Assembly (NCBI GenBank): GCA_902806435.1
Contig: CADCWO010000001.1
Location: 1 to 64,000 of the forward strand
DNA length: 64,000 nt
Reading direction: 5' to 3'
Origin: an uncultured Synechococcales cyanobacterium
GTDB lineage: Bacteria > Cyanobacteriota > Cyanobacteriia > Thermosynechococcales > Thermosynechococcaceae
Shown: one piece after another, positions 34,467-45,019 of the stretch
Position numbering within the stretch: the stretch's first letter is position 1
Layout of the letters: every line of letters begins with the position of its first letter
The notes under the pieces: model-generated
Databases searched by the model: none
Seen by the model: only the letters and a program-made list of their open reading frames with translations
Told to the model about the DNA's origin: nothing
Translations under genes and position numbers: made by a program

Positions 34467-36695
34467 CTAAGGCATTTGTAAGGGAACTAGTGTATTCTCC
34501 GGCAAATAACTGGCAAACTGACCGTCCTTCGCCAAGACAGCAATCAAACGCACCGGCCAGCTAGGTTCAATGTGTAGATCTGCCCAGGGTACAGCAATTT
34601 CCAAACATTGGTCTAAGCCGAACTGAACTTGATGGGAGCGAGACTGCCATTGGTCGTACTCCACGGCTTCCTCAAGCCAGGTGGTTGAGTCCAGGAGATT
34701 AATTCCGAGGCGATAGTGGAAGCGATAGCTTAAAGGAGGCTCAGCCGGAACCTGGGTTAGGGGAATCGGGCTATTGATCTTTAAGCGATCGGGGTAAAAC
34801 CAGAGCAAATTCAACTCTGGTGGACAGTCAATTCCAGGCCGGGTTCCCGCTTGAAAGTCGAAACGTAGACAGAAGTGTGAGTGGTTGAAGCCATACCAAA
34901 GGCGCTGGATGACGCTACTACGGTGCATCGTGCCGCGCGCTCCACCAACTTCGATCCGGCCAGCCTTCTCCCAGGCTTCATCCACACATCCGTTAATGTC
35001 AGGATAAATGAACGCTTGAGGAGAATGATCCTGATGCGCTGCATGGGACTCCAGTGGTTGGTAGAGAACTTCTGGAATTGGCTCATCCAAAGCTTTGTAC
35101 AGGGCCACCAGGTGTTCCCGAAATAGTTGATCGAAGAGGGCATCTTGATTCGAGGTGTGGCCTTCCCCAAACCACCAGAACCAGTCTGAGCCCTCGGCGG
35201 CAAACAACGCTTCCCAGGCTTCCGGATTTGCTGTTTCCGTTGCCTCCGGGTGATTGGCCAGAACCTGACGGGCGGCAGCTAGCAAATCCCAAGCGCGGTT
35301 CTTGACGGGATCACCAATCCAGGTGGTAAAGCTACCATCCACCCAGGAACCACTGTGCAGTTTATCAACGGGTAGGGTTGTCGTGGGGGGAAAGGCATCT
35401 AGAAATTCAGAAACCGTTACCAGCTTGAGGTGGGGGCGATCGCTGAGCTGTTGATACAAATTTTCTAGAAAAGGAATACCATCACGCTGGTAGAACTCCC
35501 AGCAATTTTCCCCATCTAAAGCAATGTTGACTAGCCATGGCTCCTCCAGGGCTGTCCCACCATCCGGTTGCCGGGATTGAAGTGTGCGGGAGATTGCTTC
35601 TAGGTGCGCAATCAGATCAGCAACCGCTTGCTGAGGTTCCATGTTGCTGTAGGTAAAGCCAATCAGATCCGAGAGGCGATGATCGCGGAAGACAATGGAT
35701 AAATCTCCCTGCGGTGTCTCCAGACGGTAAGGCCGGTAGAGAATCTCTGGATCCTGAAGGTTACCAAATTCATTTCGGTTGAAGTAGTGGTCTATGGTCC
35801 ACCCCAAAACCGCTTCATCAGAGCACAGCCATTGAAAACCCTGCTGCGCCACGTAGGGCAAGATCTGAGGGCTCACAGATTGTTCGGAAGGCCATAACCC
35901 TCGCGGAGCTTGACCAAATCGCTCTTGATACATTTCCCAGGCTCGCACTAAGTGCCGGGGAATATCTGCTTGCCATTGAAATCGTGCTTGCGGTAAGGCC
36001 ATCTGCGGCACTGCCACCCGGCCAGCATCAGTATCCGCCAGCAGGGGAAGAATCGGGTGAGTGTAAGGTGACGTGATTATCTCTAGTTGCCCACTGTCTT
36101 GCATCTGCCGGTGCTGGGGCAGAATCCGGCCCAAAATCTGACGCTGTTTGGAGTATATGCGCTGGCGATCGCTGAGAGTAAAATCTTTACCTTTCTCTAG
36201 CCACTGGGCAATTTCTGGGTCATCCCAAAATAGGGGATCAATCCAGGCCAGGTTATGCCAAGTCAGCAGGTCACTGTAATCTTGTAAGCCCCAGTTCTGA
36301 AAGCACCAGGGCAGCCCTTTTTCTTGGGTTTGACTGTGCAATTGGGCGTAGCGAGGATGAGGAGCAATTAAGGTGGGGTAGTGAGCATCAAAAAAATGCT
36401 CCAAAATAAACTGCCGCTGACGGTCACTCAATTGCTCTGTTGGGGTTAGAGCCACTTCCAGATAGGGATCAAATGCTTTCCCCGCTACATAATCTTCAAT
36501 TTGGAGGATTAAAGAAGGAACTAAGTTCACCGTTTGGTGCAGCTTTGGGTAGCGAGCCAGCAGGAGAACCAAGTCCAAATAGTCCTTGGTACCGTGCAAT
36601 CTTACCCAAGGCAGTCGGTAGCGATCAGTAACCCGGCTTTTATACAAGGGCTGATGCTGGTGCCAGATGAAGGAGACGTAGAGCGGATGAGCCAT
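34467..36695 (-). CDS. Glycoside hydrolase family 57 protein (alpha-glucan hydrolase or transferase)
   Basis: A 742-residue cytosolic enzyme. GH57 motif 1 HQHQP is at 12-16, the nucleophile Glu271 lies in GLWPSEQSVSP, and FRDHRLSDLIGF (around 350) carries the general acid Asp. A C-terminal beta-rich domain (about 560-742) resembles the all-beta module of amylopullulanase-like members. It probably acts on glycogen or related alpha-1,4-glucans. No signal peptide. It is divergent from the ABC exporter, with about 118 bp between starts. Confidence 0.9.
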   Translation of the reverse strand: MAHPLYVSFIWHQHQPLYKSRVTDRYRLPWVRLHGTKDYLDLVLLLARYPKLHQTVNLVPSLILQIEDYVAGKAFDPYLEVALTPTEQLSDRQRQFILEHFFDAHYPTLIAPHPRYAQLHSQTQEKGLPWCFQNWGLQDYSDLLTWHNLAWIDPLFWDDPEIAQWLEKGKDFTLSDRQRIYSKQRQILGRILPQHRQMQDSGQLEIITSPYTHPILPLLADTDAGRVAVPQMALPQARFQWQADIPRHLVRAWEMYQERFGQAPRGLWPSEQSVSPQILPYVAQQGFQWLCSDEAVLGWTIDHYFNRNEFGNLQDPEILYRPYRLETPQGDLSIVFRDHRLSDLIGFTYSNMEPQQAVADLIAHLEAISRTLQSRQPDGGTALEEPWLVNIALDGENCWEFYQRDGIPFLENLYQQLSDRPHLKLVTVSEFLDAFPPTTTLPVDKLHSGSWVDGSFTTWIGDPVKNRAWDLLAAARQVLANHPEATETANPEAWEALFAAEGSDWFWWFGEGHTSNQDALFDQLFREHLVALYKALDEPIPEVLYQPLESHAAHQDHSPQAFIYPDINGCVDEAWEKAGRIEVGGARGTMHRSSVIQRLWYGFNHSHFCLRFDFQAGTRPGIDCPPELNLLWFYPDRLKINSPIPLTQVPAEPPLSYRFHYRLGINLLDSTTWLEEAVEYDQWQSRSHQVQFGLDQCLEIAVPWADLHIEPSWPVRLIAVLAKDGQFASYLPENTLVPLQMP

Positions 36696-36813
36696 AGAAG
36701 TTTAAAGAAAACGAGTAGCTGCACAAGGGTTGAGTTTTTGGCAAACCAAGCGCCCGACCAGGCAGGCTGAATACAATTGTGCCAGCAATTCAGATTAGTT
36801 TTAGACTAAGGAA

Positions 36814-38583
36814 ATGGCAAAACCCAACGAGCAGCCAAGCTTTTCCCGGCTAAAAAAACTGGCAGGTTATCTCCGCCCCCATTGGCGGATTACTACTCTC
36901 GGCATTCTAGCGCTGTTGGTTGTGAATGCCATAGGGGTTTACTTACCTCTGTTGATCCGCAATGCGATTGACAAGTTAGAAGTGACGTTTAGCTTCGCCG
37001 AGATCTCGCGCTCTGTGCTTCTGATTCTCCTGTTGGCCTCTGTGATGTGGGTAATCCGGATGGCCTCGCGGATCTCGCTTTTTGGCACGGGGCGGCAGGT
37101 GGAATTTGACCTGAAGCAAAAAATCTTTCAACACTTACTAACGCTAGAGCCTGCTTACTTTGCTCAGAATACAGCTGGAGATTTAATTAACCGGGCAACC
37201 AGCGATGTGGACAATATCCGCCGCTTGGTCGGCTTTGCAGTCCTGAGTTTGGCGAATACGCTCTTTGCCTACGCCCTGACATTGCCTGTAATGCTATCGA
37301 TCAACGTTGGGCTGAGTCTAGCAGCGATCGCCGTGTATCCTCTGATCCTACTACTGGTGCAGGTGTTCAGTGATCGCCTGCGTAATGAGCAGCTGGCGGT
37401 TCAGCAAGAACTGTCTGGGATGAGCGAGTTGATCCAAGAGGATATGAGCGGTATTGCTTTAATTAAAATCTATGCCCAAGAGGAAAACGAGCGCCGCGCC
37501 TTTCGTCAGTTGAATCAACACCTGCTAGATGCTAACTTAACCTTGGCAAAAACTCGCAACATTTTGTTTCCCGTCCTGGGCGGGGTGGCGAGTATCAGCT
37601 TACTGATCCTCCTTTGGTTTGGTAGTCGCGCGATCGCGGACGGCAGCATCACCATTGGGGACTTTATTGCCCTCATACTCTACGTAGAACGACTGATCTT
37701 CCCGACTGCACTTCTGGGCTTCACAATTACCGCTTACCAGCGAGGGGAGGTCAGCATTGACCGGATTGAAGCAATTCTGACAGTACAACCAGAGATTCAA
37801 AACCAACCAGATATCACTTCCCTGCCTGTGGCAAAAGTGCGAGGAGAGATCATCGCGCGTCACCTCACTTATAGCTATCCTGGTGCCAGTGATCCAGCTC
37901 TACTGGATGTCAACTTTACGATTCAACCAGGGGAAACGGTAGCTGTAGTCGGCCCGGTGGGGTCCGGTAAGTCCACCTTGGCTAACGCCCTCCCTCGACT
38001 GCTGGATATTTCGCCGGGCCAGTTGTTTGTAGATGGTTACGATATTACGCAGCTACGGCTAGAAGATCTGCGGGCCGCGATCGCCTATGTTCCTCAAGAT
38101 AGTTTTTTGTTCAGTACGACCCTGAAAAACAATATTCGCTACGGCGATCCATTGAGTGAGCAGCCAGCCGTAGAGCAGGTCGCTCAACAGGCGCAAATCC
38201 ATACTGAAGTTCTCAACTTCCCTCAACGGTATGAAACCCTTGTGGGGGAGCGGGGAATCACCCTCTCGGGTGGCCAACGACAGCGCACTGCTCTAGCTCG
38301 TGCCTTACTCGTAGATGCCCCGGTGCTAGTCCTCGATGATGCCTTAGCTAGTGTGGATAACCAAACTGCCACTGCAATTCTTCAAAATCTTTCAACAGGC
38401 ACCCAGCGCAAAACCGTTCTTTTTATTTCCCACCAGCTCTCGGCAGCAGCTACTGCTGACTGGATTATGGTGATGGATCGTGGGCAGATTGTTCAATCGG
38501 GTACCCACGCGGAGTTAGTTCAAAAACCAGGGCTCTACCAATCCCTCTGGAATCGTCAAAAGCTGGAAGAAATTCTCCAGTAG
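36814..38583 (+). CDS. ABC exporter with fused permease and ATPase (type IV, MsbA/MdlB-like)
   Basis: A 589-residue half-transporter. Residues 1-330 hold six membrane helices, and the nucleotide-binding domain (about 340-580) has Walker A GPVGSGKST, signature LSGGQRQRTALARALL and Walker B VLVLDDALASVD. In the last motif the catalytic residue after the Walker B Asp is Asp, not the more usual Glu (LDDA instead of LDEA), a variant often seen in heterodimeric transporters with one degenerate site. Substrate unknown. Confidence 0.92.
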   Translation: MAKPNEQPSFSRLKKLAGYLRPHWRITTLGILALLVVNAIGVYLPLLIRNAIDKLEVTFSFAEISRSVLLILLLASVMWVIRMASRISLFGTGRQVEFDLKQKIFQHLLTLEPAYFAQNTAGDLINRATSDVDNIRRLVGFAVLSLANTLFAYALTLPVMLSINVGLSLAAIAVYPLILLLVQVFSDRLRNEQLAVQQELSGMSELIQEDMSGIALIKIYAQEENERRAFRQLNQHLLDANLTLAKTRNILFPVLGGVASISLLILLWFGSRAIADGSITIGDFIALILYVERLIFPTALLGFTITAYQRGEVSIDRIEAILTVQPEIQNQPDITSLPVAKVRGEIIARHLTYSYPGASDPALLDVNFTIQPGETVAVVGPVGSGKSTLANALPRLLDISPGQLFVDGYDITQLRLEDLRAAIAYVPQDSFLFSTTLKNNIRYGDPLSEQPAVEQVAQQAQIHTEVLNFPQRYETLVGERGITLSGGQRQRTALARALLVDAPVLVLDDALASVDNQTATAILQNLSTGTQRKTVLFISHQLSAAATADWIMVMDRGQIVQSGTHAELVQKPGLYQSLWNRQKLEEILQ

Positions 38584-38592
38584 CTTGCTCCT

Positions 38593-39270
38593 TCACTCCC
38601 AAAGGTCATCAGTTGCTGCAGGCTGAGCCTTTGTCGAACTTGGCTCAGGAATAACATTGGCGCTTTTTTCAGAGGAAGTAGGTTTCGGTCCTGGCTCTAC
38701 CAGGGGTGGCAAGATTTGCTTAACCTGTAGTCCCACAACCGTAAAATTTTCCCTAACCCAGTTGGCAGGATATGGCTCTGTTGCTAGGAGTTTAGCCTGA
38801 GGGATGAGTAGAACTCGCAGCACACTGAGAGGGATCTGCCAGAATAGGTTACTAGCTAAGAACGCAGATGCAGCTAACAGTAGACCTAGGAAAGGAGATT
38901 GGAAGGGTAATATCCCAACAGCGAGGGGTGTAATTTTGTAGAGTTGCCAAAGTAGAAGCACAGCAGCGATCGCACCTATAGCTGTGACTAGACGTGCACC
39001 CCCAGTTTTGAACAAGCTGAGGATGCGTTGCTGGTCAACCGTAAGCTGGTCTGGCTGTAGGGCAACAGCCAAGATACTGAAGATGTAGAAGGGGCGCTGC
39101 CACTGCATCCAGAAGATTGGTAAAATACCAACTGCCCCAACCACCAGTAACTCTAACCAGATAGGTAACGAACTGCTCGCTGCCAAGCCCAAAAGGGACA
39201 CTGCCAAACTAAGCGGTAGTACCGCAAAGCCGGCAGCGTGAATCCAGAGAAACCGCTCAGACCATTGCAT
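38593..39270 (-). CDS. Low-complexity-tail membrane protein
   Basis: A 225-residue cyanobacterial protein with four or five membrane segments (about 10-30, 35-55, 92-112, 115-140 and 145-165), then a cytoplasmic tail (from about 190) rich in Pro, Ser, Lys and Glu that ends TDDLWE. The family is named for this tail and commonly lies downstream of infB. No function is known. The 46 bp gap to infB suggests it is the last gene of that operon. Confidence 0.8.
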   Translation of the reverse strand: MQWSERFLWIHAAGFAVLPLSLAVSLLGLAASSSLPIWLELLVVGAVGILPIFWMQWQRPFYIFSILAVALQPDQLTVDQQRILSLFKTGGARLVTAIGAIAAVLLLWQLYKITPLAVGILPFQSPFLGLLLAASAFLASNLFWQIPLSVLRVLLIPQAKLLATEPYPANWVRENFTVVGLQVKQILPPLVEPGPKPTSSEKSANVIPEPSSTKAQPAATDDLWE

Positions 39271-39316
39271 ATCCGAAAAGGGTTATTGAACCATTCTCAG
39301 CATAGAGGATCATGGG

Positions 39317-42310
39317 CTAGCTGGCTGGTGAGAGCGTCCGCCGTTTGGTCACCATGCGGTATGCCTCAATAATGTCACCCTCAACCCAGGTATGGAAGCT
39401 GTCTAAGCGCACACCACATTCATACCCGGAGTTGACCTCTCTGGCGTCTTCTTTCATCCGTTTCAAAGAGTCAAGCACGCCTTCATGGATCTGATTACCA
39501 CCGCGGCGAATCCGAATTTTGCAGTTCCGCACCAGCTTGCCAGACTGCACGTAACAACCCGCAACAGCACCTCGACCGACTGGAAAGACTGCCCGAACTT
39601 CTGCTTGGCCCAAAGCTTCTTCTACGAGCTCTGGCTCGAGTAGCCCCTCCATCGCCCCTTCAATATCCTCTAGCAGCTTGTAGATAATGTTGTACTCCCG
39701 GATGTCAACTCCAGCTTCGTCAGCCGCCTGCCGCGCCCCACTAGCTAAAGTTGTATTGAAGCCAATAATTACCGCATCACTAGCAGCAGCCAAGTCAACG
39801 TCTGTCTCTGTAACTTCTCCCGGAGCGGCCAAGAGCACCCGTACCTGGACTTCCTCCTGTGGCAGTTGTCCTAGAGCGCCGAGGATGGCTTCCACAGAAC
39901 CTTGAACGTCTGCCTTCAGCAGCAAGTTAAGTTCTTTTAACTCGCCTTCTCTAGCTTGGTCAGATAGAGCACTGAGGGAAACACGTCGAGAAGCCATCGC
40001 CTGCTGTAAGCGTGACTGCCGTTGTTGATCGGTTCGATCAGATGCGAGCACTCGTGCCGCTTTCTCATCCGGGAAGCATTCGAATTCATCGCCAGCAGCT
40101 GGCACATCTCCTAGACCTAAGACCTCAACGGCAAAAGAAGGTCCTGCTGCTTCTACCCGGTGGCCTCGGTCATCGACCATTGCCCGTACTTTTCCAAGCG
40201 TAGAACCGGCAACTAGGGTATCTCCCACGCGTAAAGTGCCATTTTGGACCAAGAAGGTAGCGACAGGACCCCTAGCTTTATCAAGGTGAGCCTCAATGAT
40301 CGTACCTTTTGCCGGACGGTTAGGATTGGCATGTAAATCCTCAACTTCCGCCACCAGTAGGATCATTTCTAGCAGTGTGTCCAGGTTTTCCCGGTGGATA
40401 GCACTGACAGGGACCATGATCGTCTCACCACCCCATTCCTCAGATAGCAAGTTGTATTCTGTCAGTTCCTGTTTCACCCGATCAGGCTGAGCACCTTCTT
40501 TGTCGATCTTATTGATTGCCACAATAATTGGCACACCAGCAGCACGGGCGTGGCTTATCGCCTCAATAGTTTGAGGGCGCACACCATCATCCGCCGCCAC
40601 AACCAGAATCGCAATATCAGTTACCCGCGCACCGCGTGCTCGCATTGCTGTAAACGCTTCGTGGCCCGGGGTGTCTAAAAAGACAACCTGTTGAGTGGCA
40701 CCGTCGTGTTCAACATCTACGTGGTAAGCACCAATATGCTGGGTGATTCCCCCAGCTTCGCCTTGAGCCACTTTCGTTTTACGGATGGCATCCAGCAAGG
40801 TTGTTTTACCGTGATCTACGTGCCCCATAATCGTAATCACAGGGGGACGGGACTGGAGGTTTTCTAAATCTTCAACATCCAGCATCTCTGTGACTTTACG
40901 AGCTTTTGATTCTTGCTCGACAGTCTCAACCTCAAATCCTAGCTCTTGCGCCACCATCGTCGCAGTTGGGATATCTAGGGTTTGATTAATGTTGGCAGCA
41001 AATCCCTTGAAGAACAGAACTTTGATCACCTCTGTTTCGGGAATCATTAGTTCGGAGGCAAGTTCTTGCACCGTTAACTCACCGGTTAAAACCAGCCGCT
41101 CAGGCCGCTCAGGCGTTGTGTCTACCGGGCGGCGATCGCGGCTTCGACTTACTTTTTTATCTTTTGCAGCGACAGGCATCCGAGCGATCGCCGCTGTCGG
41201 TTTGGCTTGCTTGACCCCTTTCGGCTTAGGCGGACGGACAAGGGATAAACTGATATCCACTGCTGTTTGAGCATTCAAGCCAGTCCCAAAATCTTCGTCC
41301 TCGTCCTCCTCTATCGTCTGTACTCGGCGCTTACCCTTAGTACCTGGTTTTGCCTTGCCAAGCAGATCTTGCCCATCATCCTCTTCTTCTTGAGGACTGG
41401 TTCGCTTCGCTAGACGGGCAGGAACTGGTGGCGCAGGGCGATTTAGTAAAAGCTCCTCAGCTCCGGGACCCGCAAGGGTTGTTATCCCAGCCTCCTGAGT
41501 GCCAGTTGAGCTACGACGCGCTGGTGGAGTAGCGATCGCATTGGGCCGAATCAATTGAGGGCGCTGAAGTTCAACTGTAGCTGATGATTTTGCAACTACA
41601 GGACGATTTACCGGCTCCGCACTTTCCCCCGGCCTTAGTTGTCTTTCTGGTCCTTGCCCTGGTGATGGGGCTGGCTTGTCGCGCCTAAGGGTCGGCCGAT
41701 TAATTTGGCTGATTAAGGTCTTAGCAGAAGCAGCTACAGGTTTAGTTGGAGGACCAGCTAGCTCTAGCTTTGGTTTTACAGCTTCTTTAGCGGCTCTTGG
41801 TTGCGGTTGTGCTGGTTCAACCGGGTGATGATAAGCGGGCTTTTCCCTAGCTACCGGCTCAGAAACTGTTACAGGAGGGCTACTCGGAGCGGTATCTCGA
41901 ACCGGTGAGGTGCGAGTAGGGCGTACTGGTGGACTCAACGCCTGAGGTGACTGCCTGTGCTCTAGCTGATCTATCTCGGTATCAGCTTCCGCGCTTGAAA
42001 ATTCCGCACGGGTTGTCAGTTTGCGAACTTCTAAGATTTGTTGTTTCTTGTGACCCATGGACTGAGGTACAACGTCTTTTACACGAGAGCTAATTGATCC
42101 ATTACGATCTAAATCTGCCTGGTTAGAAGGGTGGTGGCTTGGCGTATAGTCTGCGGCTGCAGCCCGAATACGCTGGGCTTCAGCCTCCGTAATTGTACTG
42201 CTGTGGCTCTTTGCCGAAATATTTAACTGCTCACAAATTGCCAGTATGTCCTGATTACCCAAGTTTAATTCCCGCGATAGCTCGTAAATTCTAACTTTGA
42301 CGCTATTCAT
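39317..42310 (-). CDS. infB: Translation initiation factor IF-2
   Basis: A 997-residue IF-2, which places initiator tRNA on the 30S subunit. There is a short N-terminal helix-turn-helix-like IF2_N segment (1-50), a very long Pro/Ala/Lys/Arg-rich linker (about 55-400), a second IF2_N (about 405-460), then the GTPase with GHVDHGKT (496-503), DTPGHEAF and NKID, followed by the C-terminal beta barrels. The extended linker is usual for cyanobacteria. It is separated from ylxR by a 466 bp gap with two small hairpins, so it may have its own promoter or leader control. Confidence 0.97.
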   Translation of the reverse strand: MNSVKVRIYELSRELNLGNQDILAICEQLNISAKSHSSTITEAEAQRIRAAAADYTPSHHPSNQADLDRNGSISSRVKDVVPQSMGHKKQQILEVRKLTTRAEFSSAEADTEIDQLEHRQSPQALSPPVRPTRTSPVRDTAPSSPPVTVSEPVAREKPAYHHPVEPAQPQPRAAKEAVKPKLELAGPPTKPVAASAKTLISQINRPTLRRDKPAPSPGQGPERQLRPGESAEPVNRPVVAKSSATVELQRPQLIRPNAIATPPARRSSTGTQEAGITTLAGPGAEELLLNRPAPPVPARLAKRTSPQEEEDDGQDLLGKAKPGTKGKRRVQTIEEDEDEDFGTGLNAQTAVDISLSLVRPPKPKGVKQAKPTAAIARMPVAAKDKKVSRSRDRRPVDTTPERPERLVLTGELTVQELASELMIPETEVIKVLFFKGFAANINQTLDIPTATMVAQELGFEVETVEQESKARKVTEMLDVEDLENLQSRPPVITIMGHVDHGKTTLLDAIRKTKVAQGEAGGITQHIGAYHVDVEHDGATQQVVFLDTPGHEAFTAMRARGARVTDIAILVVAADDGVRPQTIEAISHARAAGVPIIVAINKIDKEGAQPDRVKQELTEYNLLSEEWGGETIMVPVSAIHRENLDTLLEMILLVAEVEDLHANPNRPAKGTIIEAHLDKARGPVATFLVQNGTLRVGDTLVAGSTLGKVRAMVDDRGHRVEAAGPSFAVEVLGLGDVPAAGDEFECFPDEKAARVLASDRTDQQRQSRLQQAMASRRVSLSALSDQAREGELKELNLLLKADVQGSVEAILGALGQLPQEEVQVRVLLAAPGEVTETDVDLAAASDAVIIGFNTTLASGARQAADEAGVDIREYNIIYKLLEDIEGAMEGLLEPELVEEALGQAEVRAVFPVGRGAVAGCYVQSGKLVRNCKIRIRRGGNQIHEGVLDSLKRMKEDAREVNSGYECGVRLDSFHTWVEGDIIEAYRMVTKRRTLSPAS

Positions 42311-42776
42311 CCACTCTTCCCTCTCGAATCTATTTAATTTGTTTTCACATAGTGCCTTCTGTTCTGACTCAGAATTAACGACGTTTCATCGCTTAGGGCG
42401 TTGAATTTGACGCTCAGAGTTACGCCAGTCTTCATGGTAAACCACATCTAGCGCAACCCTTAGACTTAGAAAATGAGTAATTATGTCAAGCAAAAGAGTT
42501 CAAACCTTAAGTCTACTTCAAGTTAGGTTAGTTATTAGGTAAAATACAGTGCTGGGTGAGTTGTTTAATAGCTGCTTAGCTTGTAACTACCTATAAGTTT
42601 TAATGGTTCGGCTAGCGAAGCCTGAACAATAGCTTTCTAAAAGCTATATCAGTGCTAATGTTTATAATCAGAACAATCTAAGACACCTGTAACTAAATGC
42701 GGCCACCCGCAAGTAAGTTTGAACCACATTCTAGCTTAAATACCTGCCAAGTAGCTAGTTGAGGATTAGGACTGAA
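42311..42776. other. Gap between ylxR and infB inside the rimP-nusA-ylxR-infB group
   Basis: 466 bp with no credible ORF. It contains two inverted repeats (42606-42647) and probably an additional promoter for infB. This gap is wide for this operon. Confidence 0.5.
42606..42647 (-). promoter_or_regulatory. Pair of small hairpins in the infB upstream region
   Basis: ATAGCTTT (42629-42636) and AAAGCTAT (42640-42647) form a perfect 8 bp stem with loop CTA. Next to it GTTCGGCT (42606-42613) pairs with AGCC-GAAC (42619-42627) with one bulged T. Neither has a clean T run on the infB strand, so an RNA leader role is more likely than termination. Confidence 0.35.
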
Positions 42777-43031
42777 CTACGGGAGGCCTGGTAATCGCTG
42801 CCACAGGGTTTGATAAATATCCTCAGGTACGGGTGTTTTTAAGGCACGGCCCAATCTATTTTTCTTGCGCGCAGCTTGTAAGCAGTTAGTCTGGGGGCAA
42901 AGATAGGCGGAGCGACCCATTCCCTGATCTAGCCGGACCTTACCAGAGGAATGGTCTCTAATAACGCGCCAGAAAAACTGTTTCGGGCGCAAGGTCCGGC
43001 AACTAACGCAGCGTCGATGGTTTAGTTCCAT
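42777..43031 (-). CDS. ylxR: YlxR family RNA-binding protein
   Basis: An 84-residue protein with the YlxR pattern: RRCVSCRTLRPKQFFWRVIRD, GKVRLDQGMGRSAYLCPQTNCLQAARKKNRLGRALK. Bacillus YlxR (RnpM) modulates RNase P; whether this one does is not known. It starts 6 bp downstream of the nusA stop, in the usual rimP-nusA-ylxR order. Confidence 0.93.
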   Translation of the reverse strand: MELNHRRCVSCRTLRPKQFFWRVIRDHSSGKVRLDQGMGRSAYLCPQTNCLQAARKKNRLGRALKTPVPEDIYQTLWQRLPGLP

Positions 43032-43037
43032 GCTAGC

Positions 43038-44321
43038 TCAAGCAGGGTTAGACTGAGCGACCTCAGTAGTTTCATCTAGTGTTAACTCACTAGCCACATC
43101 TTCCAAGGGCTCATCGTACTCACTGTCATCTGCTTCAGTGGTCTGGGTATAGTATTGCATTTGTTCAATCTTGCGATTTTCGGCTTCATAGTCATACTTA
43201 GCAGTGTCTTTAATGTCGATTTTCCAGCCTGTTAAGCGGGCTGCCAAACGAACATTTTGCCCTTCTTTACCGATCGCTAAACTGAGTTGATCCTCGGCAA
43301 CCAGAACATGGGCCTGGCGCTCATCTGGATTGGCTAAGCGCACTTCATCTACCCGGGCTGGACTCAAAGAATTGGAAATGTAAGTTGCTGGATCAGGAGA
43401 CCAGCGAATCACATCAATCTTCTCCCCCCGTAGTTCATTAACCACGGCTTGGATCCGCGACCCGCGCGCTCCAATACAAGCCCCGACTGGGTCCACGTCT
43501 CTCTCTAAAGTATCAACGGCAATCTTAGTCCGGGGACCTACCAAGCGCGATGGTGGGTTTGCCTCACGGGCAACGGCAACAATGCGCACCACTTCGTCTT
43601 CAATTTCTGGTACTTCGTTGGCGAACAGGTAAACAACTAGTCCCGCATCGGCACGCGAAACAATCAACTGGGGGCCACGCTGGGGGCCTTCAGCAACGCG
43701 CTTGAGGTAAACCTTAAAGGTGGCATTGGCTCGATAGTTGTCGTTCGGTAACTGTTCCCGTTTTGGTAGTTCAGCTTCAACCTCAGGTTGGCCAAAAGTA
43801 CTGGTTACAGCCATGATCACGGAGCGCCGTTCAAAGCGCAATACCCGTGCTTGTAAAACTGTTCCTTCCAGGTCTTGAAATTCCTCTTGAACTAACTTTC
43901 GCTGCTGATCGCGCAGTTTTTGTGCCAAGACCTGCTTGGTTTGAATTGCCGCCATACGGCCAAAGTCTCCCTGCTCAGGGGTGACATCTAAAACGACCGT
44001 ATCGCCCAGTTGAGCTTCCGCTGCTACCTCCTGAACTTCATTCAAGGCAATCTGGTGATCAGGGTTATCAACAGCATCAACAATCGTTTTGGTTGCTAGA
44101 ACGCGAAAGCCCTCTTCTTCAACGTCAAGCTCTACATCAAAGTTAATGAAGTAGTCTTCATCAAAGTGAGCCCCGTCTAGACGTTGAGTGCGACGATAGC
44201 GCTCATAGCCTTTGAGTAAAGCTTCTTGCAGAGCTGCCTCGACCGCATGTTTGGGCAAATTGCGTTCACGGCTGATCACATTGATCATCTCACTTAAACC
44301 AGGCAAGGAAACCATTGACAT
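43038..44321 (-). CDS. nusA: Transcription termination/antitermination factor NusA
   Basis: A 427-residue NusA that binds RNA polymerase and nascent RNA. It has the N-terminal polymerase-binding domain (1-125), an S1 domain (about 130-205) and two KH domains (about 230-345) with GARGSRIQAVVNELRGEKIDVIRW and IGKEGQNVRLAARLTGWKIDI. The acidic tail (after about 365) lacks the AR repeats of E. coli NusA, as usual for cyanobacteria. It is 85 bp downstream of rimP. Confidence 0.97.
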   Translation of the reverse strand: MSMVSLPGLSEMINVISRERNLPKHAVEAALQEALLKGYERYRRTQRLDGAHFDEDYFINFDVELDVEEEGFRVLATKTIVDAVDNPDHQIALNEVQEVAAEAQLGDTVVLDVTPEQGDFGRMAAIQTKQVLAQKLRDQQRKLVQEEFQDLEGTVLQARVLRFERRSVIMAVTSTFGQPEVEAELPKREQLPNDNYRANATFKVYLKRVAEGPQRGPQLIVSRADAGLVVYLFANEVPEIEDEVVRIVAVAREANPPSRLVGPRTKIAVDTLERDVDPVGACIGARGSRIQAVVNELRGEKIDVIRWSPDPATYISNSLSPARVDEVRLANPDERQAHVLVAEDQLSLAIGKEGQNVRLAARLTGWKIDIKDTAKYDYEAENRKIEQMQYYTQTTEADDSEYDEPLEDVASELTLDETTEVAQSNPA

Positions 44322-44406
44322 AAGGCATCTCCGTCGTTGTTATGTTGATTGAAGCACTTAACCGCGACCACTTGGACCGCTGGATGAGTAGCTTTTAGGT
44401 AGGGGT

Positions 44407-44868
44407 TTAATGCCCTTCGTCTAATTGAACTTGTGTGACAAGCTGCCGAGGAATCTTAATTTTGCGCCCTTTTTGACTGATGTACACTAAGTTTTCATCC
44501 CGGCCAATCAGTTTCCCTGTCCATTCTTTATGACCCTGGTAGGGTTCGCTCGTGCGAACGATCATTGGAAAGCCCTTGAAGGAACTAAAGTCACGATCTG
44601 TAGAGAGAAAGCGAGAAATTCCGGGGCTAGAAATTTCTAAAATGTAAGCGTCAGGTAACAAGCTCGCTGGCTCTAAAACAGCTTCCAAGGCTCGGCTCAT
44701 GCGTTCACAGTCATCCAAGCTTGTTTCTCCCTGCGAGTTGGAGATATCTACCCGCAAAACTGGCGGGCTTTGATGGGTGTGAAAAACAGCACCAACTACA
44801 GATAAACCTAAGTTCTCAGCAACGGGTGCTGCCAGGTCAATGATTTGGGGAATCAATGCATGAACCAT
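44407..44868 (-). CDS. rimP: Ribosome maturation factor RimP
   Basis: A 153-residue protein needed for 30S assembly. The N-terminal domain (about 1-85) has VLRVDISNSQGETSLDDCERMSRALE, and the junction YILEISSPGISRFL is diagnostic, followed by the SH3-like C-terminal domain (WTGKLIGRDENLVYISQKGRKIKIPRQLV). It is the first gene of the rimP-nusA-ylxR-infB group; a terminator for the upstream gene sits just before it. Confidence 0.96.
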   Translation of the reverse strand: MVHALIPQIIDLAAPVAENLGLSVVGAVFHTHQSPPVLRVDISNSQGETSLDDCERMSRALEAVLEPASLLPDAYILEISSPGISRFLSTDRDFSSFKGFPMIVRTSEPYQGHKEWTGKLIGRDENLVYISQKGRKIKIPRQLVTQVQLDEGH

Positions 44869-44889
44869 AGGTATAAAGGCAACTCCAAT

Positions 44890-44914
44890 AAAAAAAGTGG
44901 GCGACTACCCACTT
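44890..44914 (-). terminator. Rho-independent terminator of the 45020-46492 gene
   Basis: On the minus strand AAGTGGG (44914-44908) pairs perfectly with CCCACTT (44901-44895) around a six-base loop, then a T run follows. It separates the channel-like gene from rimP. Confidence 0.8.
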
Positions 44915-45019
44915 CTCATGAAATCAAATGCTTCCATGAAACTCGGTGACCATTCCAGCAGAAGCGTTCACCTTAGCCCTAGTTTAGCGCATGGGATTTC
45001 GAGAGGGGTAGTAGAAGCT

